From: Streptomyces sp. NBC_01498
GTDB lineage: Bacteria > Actinomycetota > Actinomycetes > Streptomycetales > Streptomycetaceae
Length of the DNA stretch: 64,000 bases
Reading direction: 5' to 3'
Assembly: GCF_036327775.1 (NCBI RefSeq)
Contig: NZ_CP109598.1
Location: 3,348,001 to 3,412,000, forward strand
Shown in pieces: positions 25,052-33,781 of the stretch. The notes beneath the pieces are model-generated. The model had not been told where the DNA came from. It made no database searches and saw only the letters and a list, made by a program, of their open reading frames with translations. Positions within the stretch are counted from its first letter, which is position 1, and each line of letters opens with the position of its first letter. The position numbers were made by a program, and so were the translations under genes.

Positions 25052-25930
25052 ATGACCGACCGGCCCTTGACTCTCATGGCCGTACACGCCCACCCCGACG
25101 ACGAGGCCACCGGCACCGGAGGGATCCTCGCGCGATACGCGGCGGAGGGCATCCGCACGGTCCTCGTGACGTGTACCGACGGCGGCTGCGGCGACGGACC
25201 GGGGGGCGTCAAACCGGGCGACCCCGGCCACGACCCGGTCGCCGTCGCCTCGATGCGCCGGGAGGAACTCAGAGCGAGCTGTGACGTCCTGAAGATCAGC
25301 GACCTGGAGATGCTGGACTACGCCGACTCCGGGATGGCGGGCTGGCCGAGCAACGACGCCCCCGGATCCTTCTGGGGGACCCCCGTGCGGGAAGGCGCCG
25401 CCCGGCTCGCGGAACTCATGCGGCACTACCGGCCCGACGTGGTCGTCACCTACGACGAGAACGGCTTCTACGGCCACCCCGACCACATCCAGGCCCACCG
25501 CATCACGATGGCGGCGCTGGAGATGATCGCGACGGAGGAGACCACGCCGGAGGAGACCACGGCGGAGATCACCGCACTCACACCGAAGGTCTACTGGACG
25601 ACGATGCCCCGCTCGATGGTGCGGCGGTTCGGCGAGACCATGCGCGAGTTCCAGGGGGACATGCCGGAGCCGGATCCCGCCGAGGTCGCCGCGATGGACG
25701 AGATCGGCCTGCCCGACGACGAGATCACCACGTGGGTGGACGCCACCGCGTTCAGCGGCCAGAAGTACGACGCGCTGGCCGCGCACGCCAGTCAGGGCGA
25801 GAACATCTTCTTCCTCAAGATGGGCAAGGAGAGGTTCGGCGACTTCATGGGCACGGAGACCTTCGTACGCGTCAAGGACACCACCGGCGCGGCCCTGCCC
25901 GAGAACGATCTCTTCGCCGGACTTCGCTGA
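25052..25930 (+). CDS. PIG-L/LmbE-family zinc deacetylase
   Basis: The 292-aa enzyme has the zinc-binding AHPDDE motif (about 12-17) and the second motif GHPDHIQAH (about 145-153) with the catalytic Asp/His set of PIG-L deacetylases. These remove acetyl groups from N-acetylglucosamine-type substrates. Actinobacterial relatives include mycothiol enzymes MshB and Mca as well as antibiotic-tailoring members. Overall length and the FFLKMGKERFGDFMGTETF tail resemble the Mca/LmbE branch, but I cannot assign the substrate. GGAGG sits 8 nt before the ATG at 25052. The Thr/Glu repeat ATEETTPEETTAEIT in the middle is an unusual low-complexity loop. Confidence 0.85.
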   Translation: MTDRPLTLMAVHAHPDDEATGTGGILARYAAEGIRTVLVTCTDGGCGDGPGGVKPGDPGHDPVAVASMRREELRASCDVLKISDLEMLDYADSGMAGWPSNDAPGSFWGTPVREGAARLAELMRHYRPDVVVTYDENGFYGHPDHIQAHRITMAALEMIATEETTPEETTAEITALTPKVYWTTMPRSMVRRFGETMREFQGDMPEPDPAEVAAMDEIGLPDDEITTWVDATAFSGQKYDALAAHASQGENIFFLKMGKERFGDFMGTETFVRVKDTTGAALPENDLFAGLR

Positions 25931-26124
25931 CTCGGCACAACGGGGTCGTGGCACGGCGCGCCGGTCCAAGTTCCCTGATGAAGTGGGGGGTTGGCCGGTT
26001 TCCGAGGGTTCCCCAGCAGGGCCGGGAAAATTGGGGCGCGACTGGATCCCGTGCCATGTGATGATCCGTCCGGTGCGCCGGGCCACCGGCGCATCAGTCG
26101 TGTCACCACACCCCTGGGGGGGCA

Positions 26125-27507
26125 ATGAGACTGTTCTCTGCTGGACGCCCGGTACGTCTCAGATCCGGCGCCGCCATGGCAATGGCGGCCGGTCTGCTGA
26201 CCGCCGGCCTGGCCGCGCCCGCGTCCGCCGACAACGTCGCCGACAACAACGCACTCCAGAGCGACCAGCTGTGGATCAACCCGCCGTCCGAGCGGACGCT
26301 GCCGCGCGGCATCGACGGCGCTCAGCCGAAGTCCCTCACCCTCGGCGTCGGCATCTACCACGACAACGACAACTACACGGTGATCGACGGCAGGCTCACC
26401 GTCGATGTCTCCGAGCTCGTCGGGGTCGCCGAGGTGACCTGGCCCGACAACTGCGCGCCGAGCGGCACGAGCGCGGTGTGCGACATCCCCGTGGTGCCCG
26501 CGATCGGGGGCGACTACGAGGACCAGGTGTTCCTGACGGTGCGCGCGGCCGACGGCGCCGAGGTCGGCGCGCAGGGCAGGATCACCTATGAGGCGACGGC
26601 CAAGGTCAGGCCCGGCGGCACACTCACCGCGCCGCAGGAGAGCTTCGACACCGAGCTCACCGTCGGCGCCGGGCCCGACCTCGCCATCGACCCCGTCACC
26701 GACATCGAGGATGGTCAGCCCGGCGACGAGCTGACCATCCCGTTCAAGGTCACCAACAACGGCAACGAGAGCGCGAACGGATTCACCCTCAAGCTGTACG
26801 CCTCGTACGGCCTGACAGAGCTGACCCGGTACGACGCCTGCACCCACACCACCACGGACGGCAGCGACGGCCCACCGTGGAACACGGCGATCTGCGCGTT
26901 CGACGAGGTGCTGGCCCCGGGCGACTCCTTCGAACTGCCCGAGCCGCTGACGGTGCGGCTCGCCCCGCACGCGCTGAACGAGCGGCTCGACATCGACGTC
27001 GAGCCGGGCGACGGTGCCCAGGACCTCGACTCCGAGAACAACTACACGGTCACGCAGTTCGGCGTGGAGAACACCGCGGACTTCTCCGTGACCGGTGACG
27101 CCGTCTCCGGCGCGGCGGGCGCGACGGCCACGGCCGAGCTCACGTTCAGGAACAACGGCCCGGCCTGGTTCGGCAACCTCGGCTCCGGAGACCCGGTCGC
27201 CACCGTCCGGCTGGTCGTGCCCAGGGGCGCCAAGGTCACCGGCGTGCCGTCCGGCTGCTCCCCGCGTACCCTCGCCGGCGGCTACTACCCGACGCGGACG
27301 GGCGCCCCCCGCTACGACTGCCGCCTGCCGCACGCGGTGCTGGAGGACGCCCTGTACACGTTCCCGTTCTCCGTGCGCGTCGACACCGTGGTGCCCGGCG
27401 CGACCGGCGCCGTGAGCATTCACCCCCAGTTCGGCGAGTTCGGCGAGTACCCCTTCGACTTCGACCCCGACCGCACGAACAACACGGCGGTCCTGACCGT
27501 CAACTGA
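26125..27507 (+). CDS. Secreted protein with CARDB/DUF11-like beta domains
   Basis: A 460-aa exported protein: signal peptide with hydrophobic core AAMAMAAGLLTAGLAA and cleavage after PASA (about 37). Strand-rich modules follow. Around residues 185-310 the pattern PGDELTIPFKVTNNGNESANGF...LRLAP...VEPG...LDSENNYT is that of CARDB-type adhesion domains. A second module starts at about residue 325 (GAAGATATAELTFRNNGPAWF) and ends DFDPDRTNNTAVLTVN. Paired Cys residues probably form disulfides. There is no wall-sorting motif or C-terminal membrane segment, so it is likely released. The function is unknown. Confidence 0.8.
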   Translation: MRLFSAGRPVRLRSGAAMAMAAGLLTAGLAAPASADNVADNNALQSDQLWINPPSERTLPRGIDGAQPKSLTLGVGIYHDNDNYTVIDGRLTVDVSELVGVAEVTWPDNCAPSGTSAVCDIPVVPAIGGDYEDQVFLTVRAADGAEVGAQGRITYEATAKVRPGGTLTAPQESFDTELTVGAGPDLAIDPVTDIEDGQPGDELTIPFKVTNNGNESANGFTLKLYASYGLTELTRYDACTHTTTDGSDGPPWNTAICAFDEVLAPGDSFELPEPLTVRLAPHALNERLDIDVEPGDGAQDLDSENNYTVTQFGVENTADFSVTGDAVSGAAGATATAELTFRNNGPAWFGNLGSGDPVATVRLVVPRGAKVTGVPSGCSPRTLAGGYYPTRTGAPRYDCRLPHAVLEDALYTFPFSVRVDTVVPGATGAVSIHPQFGEFGEYPFDFDPDRTNNTAVLTVN

Positions 27508-27670
27508 CCGGCCCGTGGGTCCGGAGCAACCGTCCGAGCGGGTGCTGCGGACCCACCCGGGCAGCGGCGCGGAAGTGTTCGGCGTACGGCCGCAACTCGG
27601 CTTCGCAGTCGAACAGTTCGGCGCCCGTGGGTCCCGTGGCTCCCGCCCCGGGAGTGCCGGTCGCCCCGTG

Positions 27671-28591
27671 TCAGCTGTTCTGGGCCTTGTCGTACACCTT
27701 CTTGGCCGTCGCCCCGAGCAGTTCCCCGTACATCTTGGTCGGTGTCAGGGAGTCCAGGGAGGCGTTGACCGAGATCAGGGTGCCCTTGCCGGTGGTGGTG
27801 CTGAAGTCGGCCAGCCAGGGGCCGCCGCTGGCGCCGCCGGTCAGGTCGCAGGGGATGACCAGCGTGCCGTGTTCCCGCTTCGTCCTGCCGGTGCAGCGCA
27901 GGAGTTCCTCGCCGAGCTGGGGGCGGGTGGCGGAGTAGCCGAGGGCGGAGACGGTGGCGCCGACGGGGCGGTTGAAGGCGACGGGCTGGGCGCCGACCAC
28001 GTCGGTGAGCTTCCGGCCCTTGGTGTCGGGGTCGACGACCAGGGTGGCCATGTCGTCGACGGAGTCGTTCACCCAGGTCTTGGGGGTGGCGGCGGCGCGG
28101 ACCGCGAAGACGCCGTGCGGCTTCTTGCCCTTGGTGTAGCCGGGGGCGAACACCATCGTGGTGTTGGTGTTGCCGGGAGAGGAACCGAGCCGCACGCAGT
28201 GGGCGGCGGTCATGACCGCGGAGCGGTTGGCGCTCTTGACGGCGGTGGCCGTGCACCAGGTGTCCGCGCCCCGCGAGTTGACGAAGAACAGGCGCCCCAC
28301 GGTCTTCAGCGCGGTGCCCGTGTACGGCTTGGCCTTCGGCCCGGTCGGGCCGAGGTCCACGGACTTGCCGACGGCCTTGATACGGGCGGGCGTCCAGTGG
28401 GCGACGGCGTCCTTGCGCTCCTTGGCGGTGTACTTCAGGACGGAGACCGGGTCGGGCGCGGCGGCACGGGTCCCGTCGGTCACGGCCGCCGCCGACATCG
28501 GGGCGGCGAGGGCGAGGGCCGTAGCGAACACGGCGAGTGCCGTGGCCCGGCCACGGAAGCGCCGGACCACGGAAGTGGATGTCTCGGACAT
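27671..28591 (-). CDS. Secreted trypsin-like serine protease
   Basis: The 306-aa protein has a signal peptide (FATALALAAPMSAAA, cleavage near 35) and a chymotrypsin-fold protease domain. The catalytic His is in VMTAAHCVR, the Asp in SVDDMATLVVD, and the Ser in LTGGASGGPWL. Two Cys pairs (WCTA/AHC and RCTG/PCDL) surround His and Ser as expected. It should cleave proteins outside the cell. Start ATG at 28591 with GAGGAG about 13 nt upstream. A 9-bp repeat array lies directly behind that site. It is convergent with the secreted CARDB-like gene and divergent from the serine hydrolase gene. Confidence 0.88.
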   Translation of the reverse strand: MSETSTSVVRRFRGRATALAVFATALALAAPMSAAAVTDGTRAAAPDPVSVLKYTAKERKDAVAHWTPARIKAVGKSVDLGPTGPKAKPYTGTALKTVGRLFFVNSRGADTWCTATAVKSANRSAVMTAAHCVRLGSSPGNTNTTMVFAPGYTKGKKPHGVFAVRAAATPKTWVNDSVDDMATLVVDPDTKGRKLTDVVGAQPVAFNRPVGATVSALGYSATRPQLGEELLRCTGRTKREHGTLVIPCDLTGGASGGPWLADFSTTTGKGTLISVNASLDSLTPTKMYGELLGATAKKVYDKAQNS

Positions 28592-28606
28592 GGGGAGGGT
28601 CTCCTC

Positions 28607-28646
28607 GGCTGGTACGGCTGGTACGGCTGGTACGGCTGGTAGGGCT
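28607..28646. repeat. 9-bp repeat GGCTGGTAC, 4 copies plus partial
   Basis: Units at 28607, 28616, 28625 and 28634 start 16 bp upstream of the protease start codon, within its probable leader. Confidence 0.85.
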
Positions 28647-29014
28647 GCGGACGGGCCGTACGGGGTGGCGAGGGCCGGTACGGGTGCTACGGGTGGTACG
28701 CGCCGGTGCGGATCGGCACTGGCTGCGGGCGGGGTCGGCCGTTCGCCCGTCAAGACCCGGGGCCCGCCCGTCCGGTTGGCGCTGTCGATGATCTGTGACA
28801 CAAGTACGCCGGTACGCCGACAGGCGCGTACCCGTGACCGTGGCCGGGCGGGCGGGCGGGCCGCGCGGGTGGCCCCCCGGTGGCTCCGAACGGGTGGAGT
28901 TCATGGCGCGCGGGTGCCGAGGGGGTTTGAGGCAGGGGTCCCGGTGGTGATGTTCTGCCGTCCGCGCTCTCCGAGAGGCGGGCCGTCCGCCCCCTTCCGG
29001 AAGAGGCGTCCCGC

Positions 29015-30223
29015 ATGCGACGTACGCACCCCCGCCGTCTGGTCGCCGCAGCGCTGCTGGCGGCCTCCGTACTGGCCCCGATCGCCGCCGTTCCCGCCAC
29101 GGCCGTCCCCGCCGCGGAGCCCGCCCGGCACGTCACCGTCGGCCCCACGCCGGACGGTCTCGGCCCCGAGCTCACCGCCCGGCTGGACCGGACCATCAAG
29201 AAGGTCCGCGAGCAGGCGGGCATCCCCGGTGTCGTCGTCGGACTGTGGATGCCAGGCAGGGGCAGCTACGTCCGCGCGACCGGCGTGGCCGACACCGCCA
29301 CCGGCAGGCCGATGTCCGCCGACTCCTACGTACGCATCGGCAGCGAGACCAAGACGTTCACCGTCACCGCGCTGCTGGAGCTCGTGGACGACGGCCGGGT
29401 CGAGCTGGACGACCCGATCTCCGCGTACGTGCGCGGCGTGCCCAACGGCCACCGGATCACGCTGCGTCAGCTCGCCGGGATGCGCAGCGGCCTCTTCCCG
29501 TACACGGCGGACGCCGACTTCACGCAGGCCCTGCTGAGCGACCCCGAGCGCTACTTCACCCCCCGGGAAACGCTCGCGTACGGCTTCAAGCACCCGAACA
29601 CCTTCGCGCCGGGTACGCAATTCCAGTACTCCAACTCGAATCTCGTCCTGCTCGGCCTGGTGATCGAGAAGGTCAGCGGTCGCCGGCTGGCCGACTTCAT
29701 CCACGAGCGGGTGCTCGGCCCGGCTCATCTGCGCCACACGCTGTTCCCGAACGGGCCCCGGTTCCCCGTGCCGCACCCGCACGGCTACACCGACCAGACG
29801 CTGAGCGGCGAGACCGCCGACACCACGCACTGGAACCCCAGCTGGGCCTGGGCGGCCGGCGCGATGATCTCGGACCTGCACGATCTGCGCCGCTGGGCCC
29901 CGATCGTCGCCACCGGGAAGCTGCTCAGCCCGGAGACCCAGCGGCAGCGGCTCAGGACGCTGCCCACCGGGTTCCCCGGCACCAGCTACGGCCTGGGGAT
30001 CTTCAAGACGAACGGATGGATCGGGCACAACGGCTCGATCCCCGGGTACGAGACCGTGACGGTCTATCTGCCCTCGAAGAAGGCCACCCTGGTCATCATG
30101 ATCAACACGGACATCCCGTACCAGGGCCAGGAGCCGTCCACCCTGCTCGCACGGGCGATCACCACGGTCGCCACACCGGACAACATCTACGACAAGGACA
30201 GGGCGATCAGCCCCCGCCCGTAG
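29015..30223 (+). CDS. Secreted serine hydrolase (beta-lactamase / D-Ala-D-Ala carboxypeptidase family)
   Basis: The 402-aa protein has a signal peptide (LVAAALLAASVLAPIAAV) and the class C penicillin-binding fold: the nucleophile motif S-E-T-K in RIGSETKTFTVTALLEL (about 110), the Y-S-N motif in QFQYSNSNLVLLGLV (about 208), and the H-N-G motif in GWIGHNGSIPGYE near residue 340. It probably acts on cell-wall peptides or esters in the way of R61-type DD-peptidases. No beta-lactam link can be claimed. The ATG at 29015 precedes a normal n-region (MRRTHPRR). Confidence 0.88.
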   Translation: MRRTHPRRLVAAALLAASVLAPIAAVPATAVPAAEPARHVTVGPTPDGLGPELTARLDRTIKKVREQAGIPGVVVGLWMPGRGSYVRATGVADTATGRPMSADSYVRIGSETKTFTVTALLELVDDGRVELDDPISAYVRGVPNGHRITLRQLAGMRSGLFPYTADADFTQALLSDPERYFTPRETLAYGFKHPNTFAPGTQFQYSNSNLVLLGLVIEKVSGRRLADFIHERVLGPAHLRHTLFPNGPRFPVPHPHGYTDQTLSGETADTTHWNPSWAWAAGAMISDLHDLRRWAPIVATGKLLSPETQRQRLRTLPTGFPGTSYGLGIFKTNGWIGHNGSIPGYETVTVYLPSKKATLVIMINTDIPYQGQEPSTLLARAITTVATPDNIYDKDRAISPRP

Positions 30224-30512
30224 GCCGTGTCCGGCGGGCATGGCCTCGCCACCTCGGACACCGGCACCGGCACCTGCACCGGCACCGGCACCGGGGTCAA
30301 GGACGTTTCGTCCGGGTCTCCGCCGAGGCGCGACGGCAGGTTCTCCGGTGAGACGGGGCTCAACCCCAAGTCTGCGTCGGCCTGTTCGCGGATGGCGTCG
30401 GTGATGTCGTCCAGACAGCCCGGCCGGCCGCCGATCTCCTGCCGGGCGATGCCCGCGACCATGTCGGCGGGCAGCCCGAGTTCCTCGCCGCGGCCAGAAG
30501 GTCAGAAGCCGC
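30224..30512 (-). pseudogene. Possible gene fragment, unrecognised
   Basis: On the minus strand an open segment (about 30315-30490) reads like genuine protein: EELGLPADMVAGIARQEIGG, then RPGCLDDITDAIREQAD, then SPVSPENLPSRLGGDPDE. The composition is protein-like and not a shadow of a gene on the other strand. It has no clear start and runs into a GGCACC-type repeat (about 30255-30300). I take it for the decayed middle or 3' part of a gene I do not recognise. Confidence 0.3.
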
Positions 30513-30971
30513 TCACGACGGGTCCGGGTCCGCCTGGTCCGCCAAGATGCCGTCGAGCATGCCCGTGGCCTGGCCGATCTCGATCAGGTAGCCGTCCGGG
30601 TCCTTGAGGTAGCAGCGGATTTCGGCCTCGCGGTCGAGGGGGGCGGTGAGGAACTCGGCGCCCTTCGCGGTCGCCTCGGCGTGGAAGGCCGCGATGTCGG
30701 CCACCCGTACGTTGAGGAAGGACGACACCGGGTCGCCGGGTTCGGGGGCGGTGAGGATGACGTCGGGCTTGTCGGGGGTGGGGCCGCCGCCCGCGTTCAT
30801 GATGATCCAGCCGTTGGCGATCTTCACGATGCCGGGGTTCCCCTCCAGCACCACCTGCCCGCCGAAGATGTCGGCGTAGAAGCGGCTTGAGGCCGCGAAG
30901 TCCCGCACGGTGAGGAAGTGGGTCAGCACCAGGCCGTGCTCGGGTGTCGGCCAGTCGTCACGGGAGGTCAT
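30513..30971 (-). CDS. VOC-family (glyoxalase-like) protein
   Basis: The 152-aa protein has the two-unit vicinal oxygen chelate fold: LVLTHFLTVRDFAASSRFYADIFGGQVV with G-N-P-G-I-V-K-I, and VSSFLNVRVADIAAFHAEATAKGAEFL ending CYLKDPDGYLIEIGQATG. His and Glu at the first and last strand ends could form the metal site. The enzyme class cannot be fixed from this. The gene follows the DUF5996 gene on the same strand with a 53-nt gap, so the two are probably cotranscribed. Confidence 0.85.
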   Translation of the reverse strand: MTSRDDWPTPEHGLVLTHFLTVRDFAASSRFYADIFGGQVVLEGNPGIVKIANGWIIMNAGGGPTPDKPDVILTAPEPGDPVSSFLNVRVADIAAFHAEATAKGAEFLTAPLDREAEIRCYLKDPDGYLIEIGQATGMLDGILADQADPDPS

Positions 30972-31024
30972 GAGAGGTGTCCTTCCACTCGGGTCGTGAG
31001 TGCTGTCTGCCGCCGGAGGGACGT

Positions 31025-31969
31025 TCAGCGGTCGGACCAGCGCTCCGGATCGGTTTCCAGCGACGCGCGGTCCCAGCCGGCCCCGTCCGCCGCCGCCGCG
31101 TACGTGCTGTGCAGGAAGCCGGTGAGGGTACGGTCCGGGTCGGGGGCGGTGCGTACCGACTCGTACGGCAGCAGGAACTGGCCGTTCGGCCGGCTGTAGA
31201 AGGCGTCCGACGGGGTGACCGGGCGGTCGGCGAACCCGGGCGGTTCGGGGTAGGCGTACGAGTAGAAGGCCCCCTCGTCCCCGCCTCCGGGCCAGAACCC
31301 GCAGCTGCTCAGCTCGTGCGAGTAGCCCTCCACCATGACCCAGTCGCCGCAGTTCGGGGCGCCGCCGGGATGGACGGGGGCGCGGCGGCCGGAGAACCGG
31401 GTGCACGCCAGGTCCATCGCCCCCCAGAAGAAGTGCACCGGGCTCGTCTTGCCGACGAACTCGCCACGGAAGGCACTCAACACCCGCTCCGCCTGGAGGA
31501 GTTGGCGCCAGAACAGGTGCGCCGCACGCGGGTCGTACGTGTGGTGCTCGTAGTCGGCGGAGAACGGGATCGCCGGCTCGACCTCGTTGGGGTGGTCCTG
31601 GATGGTCGTCGGTACGCCCAGTTCCTCCAGTGCCCGCCCGACCCGGCTGTGGAAATCGGCCACCGGCATGGACTCCAGGGCGACGGCGCGGGCACCGCCG
31701 TCGCTGCCGCGCAGCCGCAGCGTGTGGTCGACGAAGTCGAACTCGATGTCGAAGGCCCCGGCGCCGTAGGGAACGGCGGACGTGGTCAGCCCCCGGGGAG
31801 TGACGTAGAGGGCCACCTGCCACCAGTGGTTGAGCAGCGGCGCGTGGGCCAGCCGGACCTTGCCGACGATCTGGAGCCACATGTGCAGCGTGTCGCGGGT
31901 CTCGGCCCAGTCGTCGACGCGCAGCCGGGGCCAGGCCGCCCCGGCCCGGGTGGTTTCCGTCGTTCCCAT
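31025..31969 (-). CDS. DUF5996 family protein
   Basis: The 314-aa protein starts WPRLRVDDWAETRDTLHMWL and QIVGKVRLAHAPLLNHWWQV, the hallmark blocks of DUF5996. Later come HFFWGAMDLACTRFSGRRAP and FYSYAYPEPPGF. It is a soluble protein of unknown function, often near VOC or DinB-type genes. AGAGGA about 8 nt before the ATG supports the start at 31969. It is the first gene of a likely two-gene unit with the VOC protein and is divergent from the DUF1800 gene, with a 232-nt shared upstream region. Confidence 0.82.
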   Translation of the reverse strand: MGTTETTRAGAAWPRLRVDDWAETRDTLHMWLQIVGKVRLAHAPLLNHWWQVALYVTPRGLTTSAVPYGAGAFDIEFDFVDHTLRLRGSDGGARAVALESMPVADFHSRVGRALEELGVPTTIQDHPNEVEPAIPFSADYEHHTYDPRAAHLFWRQLLQAERVLSAFRGEFVGKTSPVHFFWGAMDLACTRFSGRRAPVHPGGAPNCGDWVMVEGYSHELSSCGFWPGGGDEGAFYSYAYPEPPGFADRPVTPSDAFYSRPNGQFLLPYESVRTAPDPDRTLTGFLHSTYAAAADGAGWDRASLETDPERWSDR

Positions 31970-32201
31970 GATCGTGGTCCTCTGCTCGGCAGCTTCGGAC
32001 GTCTCTCCGTGTCGCCGGTCTCCCCCGTTCCACCTTGCGCAGCGTTCCGCTCCCCCGCAACAGCGGCGCCCGGGGACGCCCGCCGACCGGTCGCCCGCTC
32101 CGGCGGGGCTCGGGCGTTCATACCGGGGGGCTCGGGCGTTCACACCGGATTCCCACCGTCCGCCGACCCTGTTGGGACGGACGTCCGGCATCCTCGCGGT
32201 C

Positions 32202-33767
32202 ATGGTCATGGGACGGACACTCGACACCAGGGAGCGGGTCACGCGCCTGCTCCAGCGCACGGGATTCGACGCGGGTCCGGACGCGGTGGACGCCGCGGAG
32301 AGGTCCGGCTTCGACGCGACCCTCGACCGGGTGCTGGCCACCGCGCGGGATCCCGGGGCCGACCTGACGCCCGTGCCCCGGCTGGGGCCGCTGCCGCCGC
32401 GCAGTGCCAAGGCCGAGGAGCGCCTGGAGAAGCGGAAGGGCAGGAACGGCCGGCCCCGCGGGACACCCGGCGGAGAGGAGTCCGACGGCGCGCGTGACAG
32501 CGACGGCGCCCGCGCCACCGAAGGCTCCGGCGACCCCGACGGCGCCCGCGACCCCGACGACGAGCCGAGCGCCGGCGCCAGTGCCAGTGCGGAAACCGGG
32601 GCCGGTGCGGAGACCGGAGACGGGACAGGAGACGGGGCCGGGGCCGACCCCGTACGCAAGAAGTTCCGTCAGGCGCTCAAGCAGCAGCGCGAGGAGGTGA
32701 CGCTGTGGTGGCTGGACCGCATGGTGGCCGCCGAGCACCCGTGGGAGGAGAAGCGCACACTGCTGTGGCACAACCACTGGGCCACCTCCATCCAGAAGGT
32801 GAAGTCCGGTGCCGCGATGCTTCGGCAGAACGAGACGCTGCGGCGCCTCGGCGGCGGTGACTTCCGCGCGCTGGCCCGCGCCATGGTCGTGGATCCCGCG
32901 CTGATGGTGTGGCTGGATGCCGACGGCAGCACCGCGAAGGCCCCGAACGAGAACCTCGCCCGGGAGCTGATGGAGCTGTTCGTGCTCGGCGTCGGCAACT
33001 ACACCGAGGCCGACGTACGCGAGGCCGCCGCCGCCCTCACCGGCTGGACACTGGACCGGAACGCCCACCCCTGGGAGTCCCGTTTCCAGCCCCGCCGGCA
33101 CGACCCGGCGCCGCGGACCGTCGTCGGTGAGAAGGCCGGCTTCACCGCCCTGACCCTCGTGGACCACCTGGTGAGCCTCCCCGACTCCCGCGCCCACGTG
33201 GCGGGACGCATGTGGCGCGCGCTGGTCAGCAACGAGAACAAGCCGTCGGAGGCGGCCCTGGCCCGGATCGTCGCGGCCTACGGCGAGCGGCGCGACAGCA
33301 CCGCCCTGTTCCGGGCCCTGTTCACCGACGAGGCCTTCGCGGACGCAGACAACGTGCTGGTCAAGCAGCCGATCGAGTACGTGGTGGGCAGCCTGCGGGC
33401 CTTCGGCGTACGGCCCTCGGAACTGCCGGAGAAGGTACGCGGGCAGTTGCTGACCCGCACCCTGGCCGGGCTCGGCCAGGTGCCGTTCGCGCCGGAGAGC
33501 GTCGGCGGCTGGCCGGCCGGTGCCGCGTGGCTGACCACGGCCGCGGCGCAGGTACGGATCGGCTTCGCGCAAGGTCTCGTACGGCGGGCCGATCTCAGCG
33601 ACGTGGAGGACGCCTCCGCCAAGGAGCGCCCGGAGCTGCTGGCCCGGAAGCTCGGCGTCGGACGCTGGGGCGACACCACCCGTGCGGTGCTCACCGCCGC
33701 CGCGCGCGACCCGCGCCATGTCACGGCCGTCGCGCTGACCGCCCCCGAACACCTCGTACTGAGCTGA
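32202..33767 (+). CDS. DUF1800 family protein
   Basis: The 521-aa protein contains DUF1800 blocks: a leading helical RVTRLLQRTGFDA, then after a long insert TLWWLDRMVAAEHPWEEKRT, LLWHNHWATSIQKV, ENLARELMELFVLGVGNYTE, DVREAAAALTGW and VKQPIEYVVGSLRAFGVRP. Between about residues 85 and 150 lies a low-complexity acidic insert rich in Gly, Asp, Ala and Ser (DGARDSDGARATEGSGDPDG). DUF1800 proteins occur with DUF1501 proteins and may have a role in secreted or surface enzymes, but the activity is unknown. A second in-frame ATG six bases later is equally possible as the start. The DUF1501 gene follows after 14 nt. Confidence 0.85.
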   Translation: MVMGRTLDTRERVTRLLQRTGFDAGPDAVDAAERSGFDATLDRVLATARDPGADLTPVPRLGPLPPRSAKAEERLEKRKGRNGRPRGTPGGEESDGARDSDGARATEGSGDPDGARDPDDEPSAGASASAETGAGAETGDGTGDGAGADPVRKKFRQALKQQREEVTLWWLDRMVAAEHPWEEKRTLLWHNHWATSIQKVKSGAAMLRQNETLRRLGGGDFRALARAMVVDPALMVWLDADGSTAKAPNENLARELMELFVLGVGNYTEADVREAAAALTGWTLDRNAHPWESRFQPRRHDPAPRTVVGEKAGFTALTLVDHLVSLPDSRAHVAGRMWRALVSNENKPSEAALARIVAAYGERRDSTALFRALFTDEAFADADNVLVKQPIEYVVGSLRAFGVRPSELPEKVRGQLLTRTLAGLGQVPFAPESVGGWPAGAAWLTTAAAQVRIGFAQGLVRRADLSDVEDASAKERPELLARKLGVGRWGDTTRAVLTAAARDPRHVTAVALTAPEHLVLS

Positions 33768-33781
33768 AGGAGAGAGCGCAC

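Noticed and set aside
24527..26125. Long minus-strand open frame opposite the deacetylase
   Set aside because: It is the complement of a well-supported PIG-L gene and an effect of high GC content.
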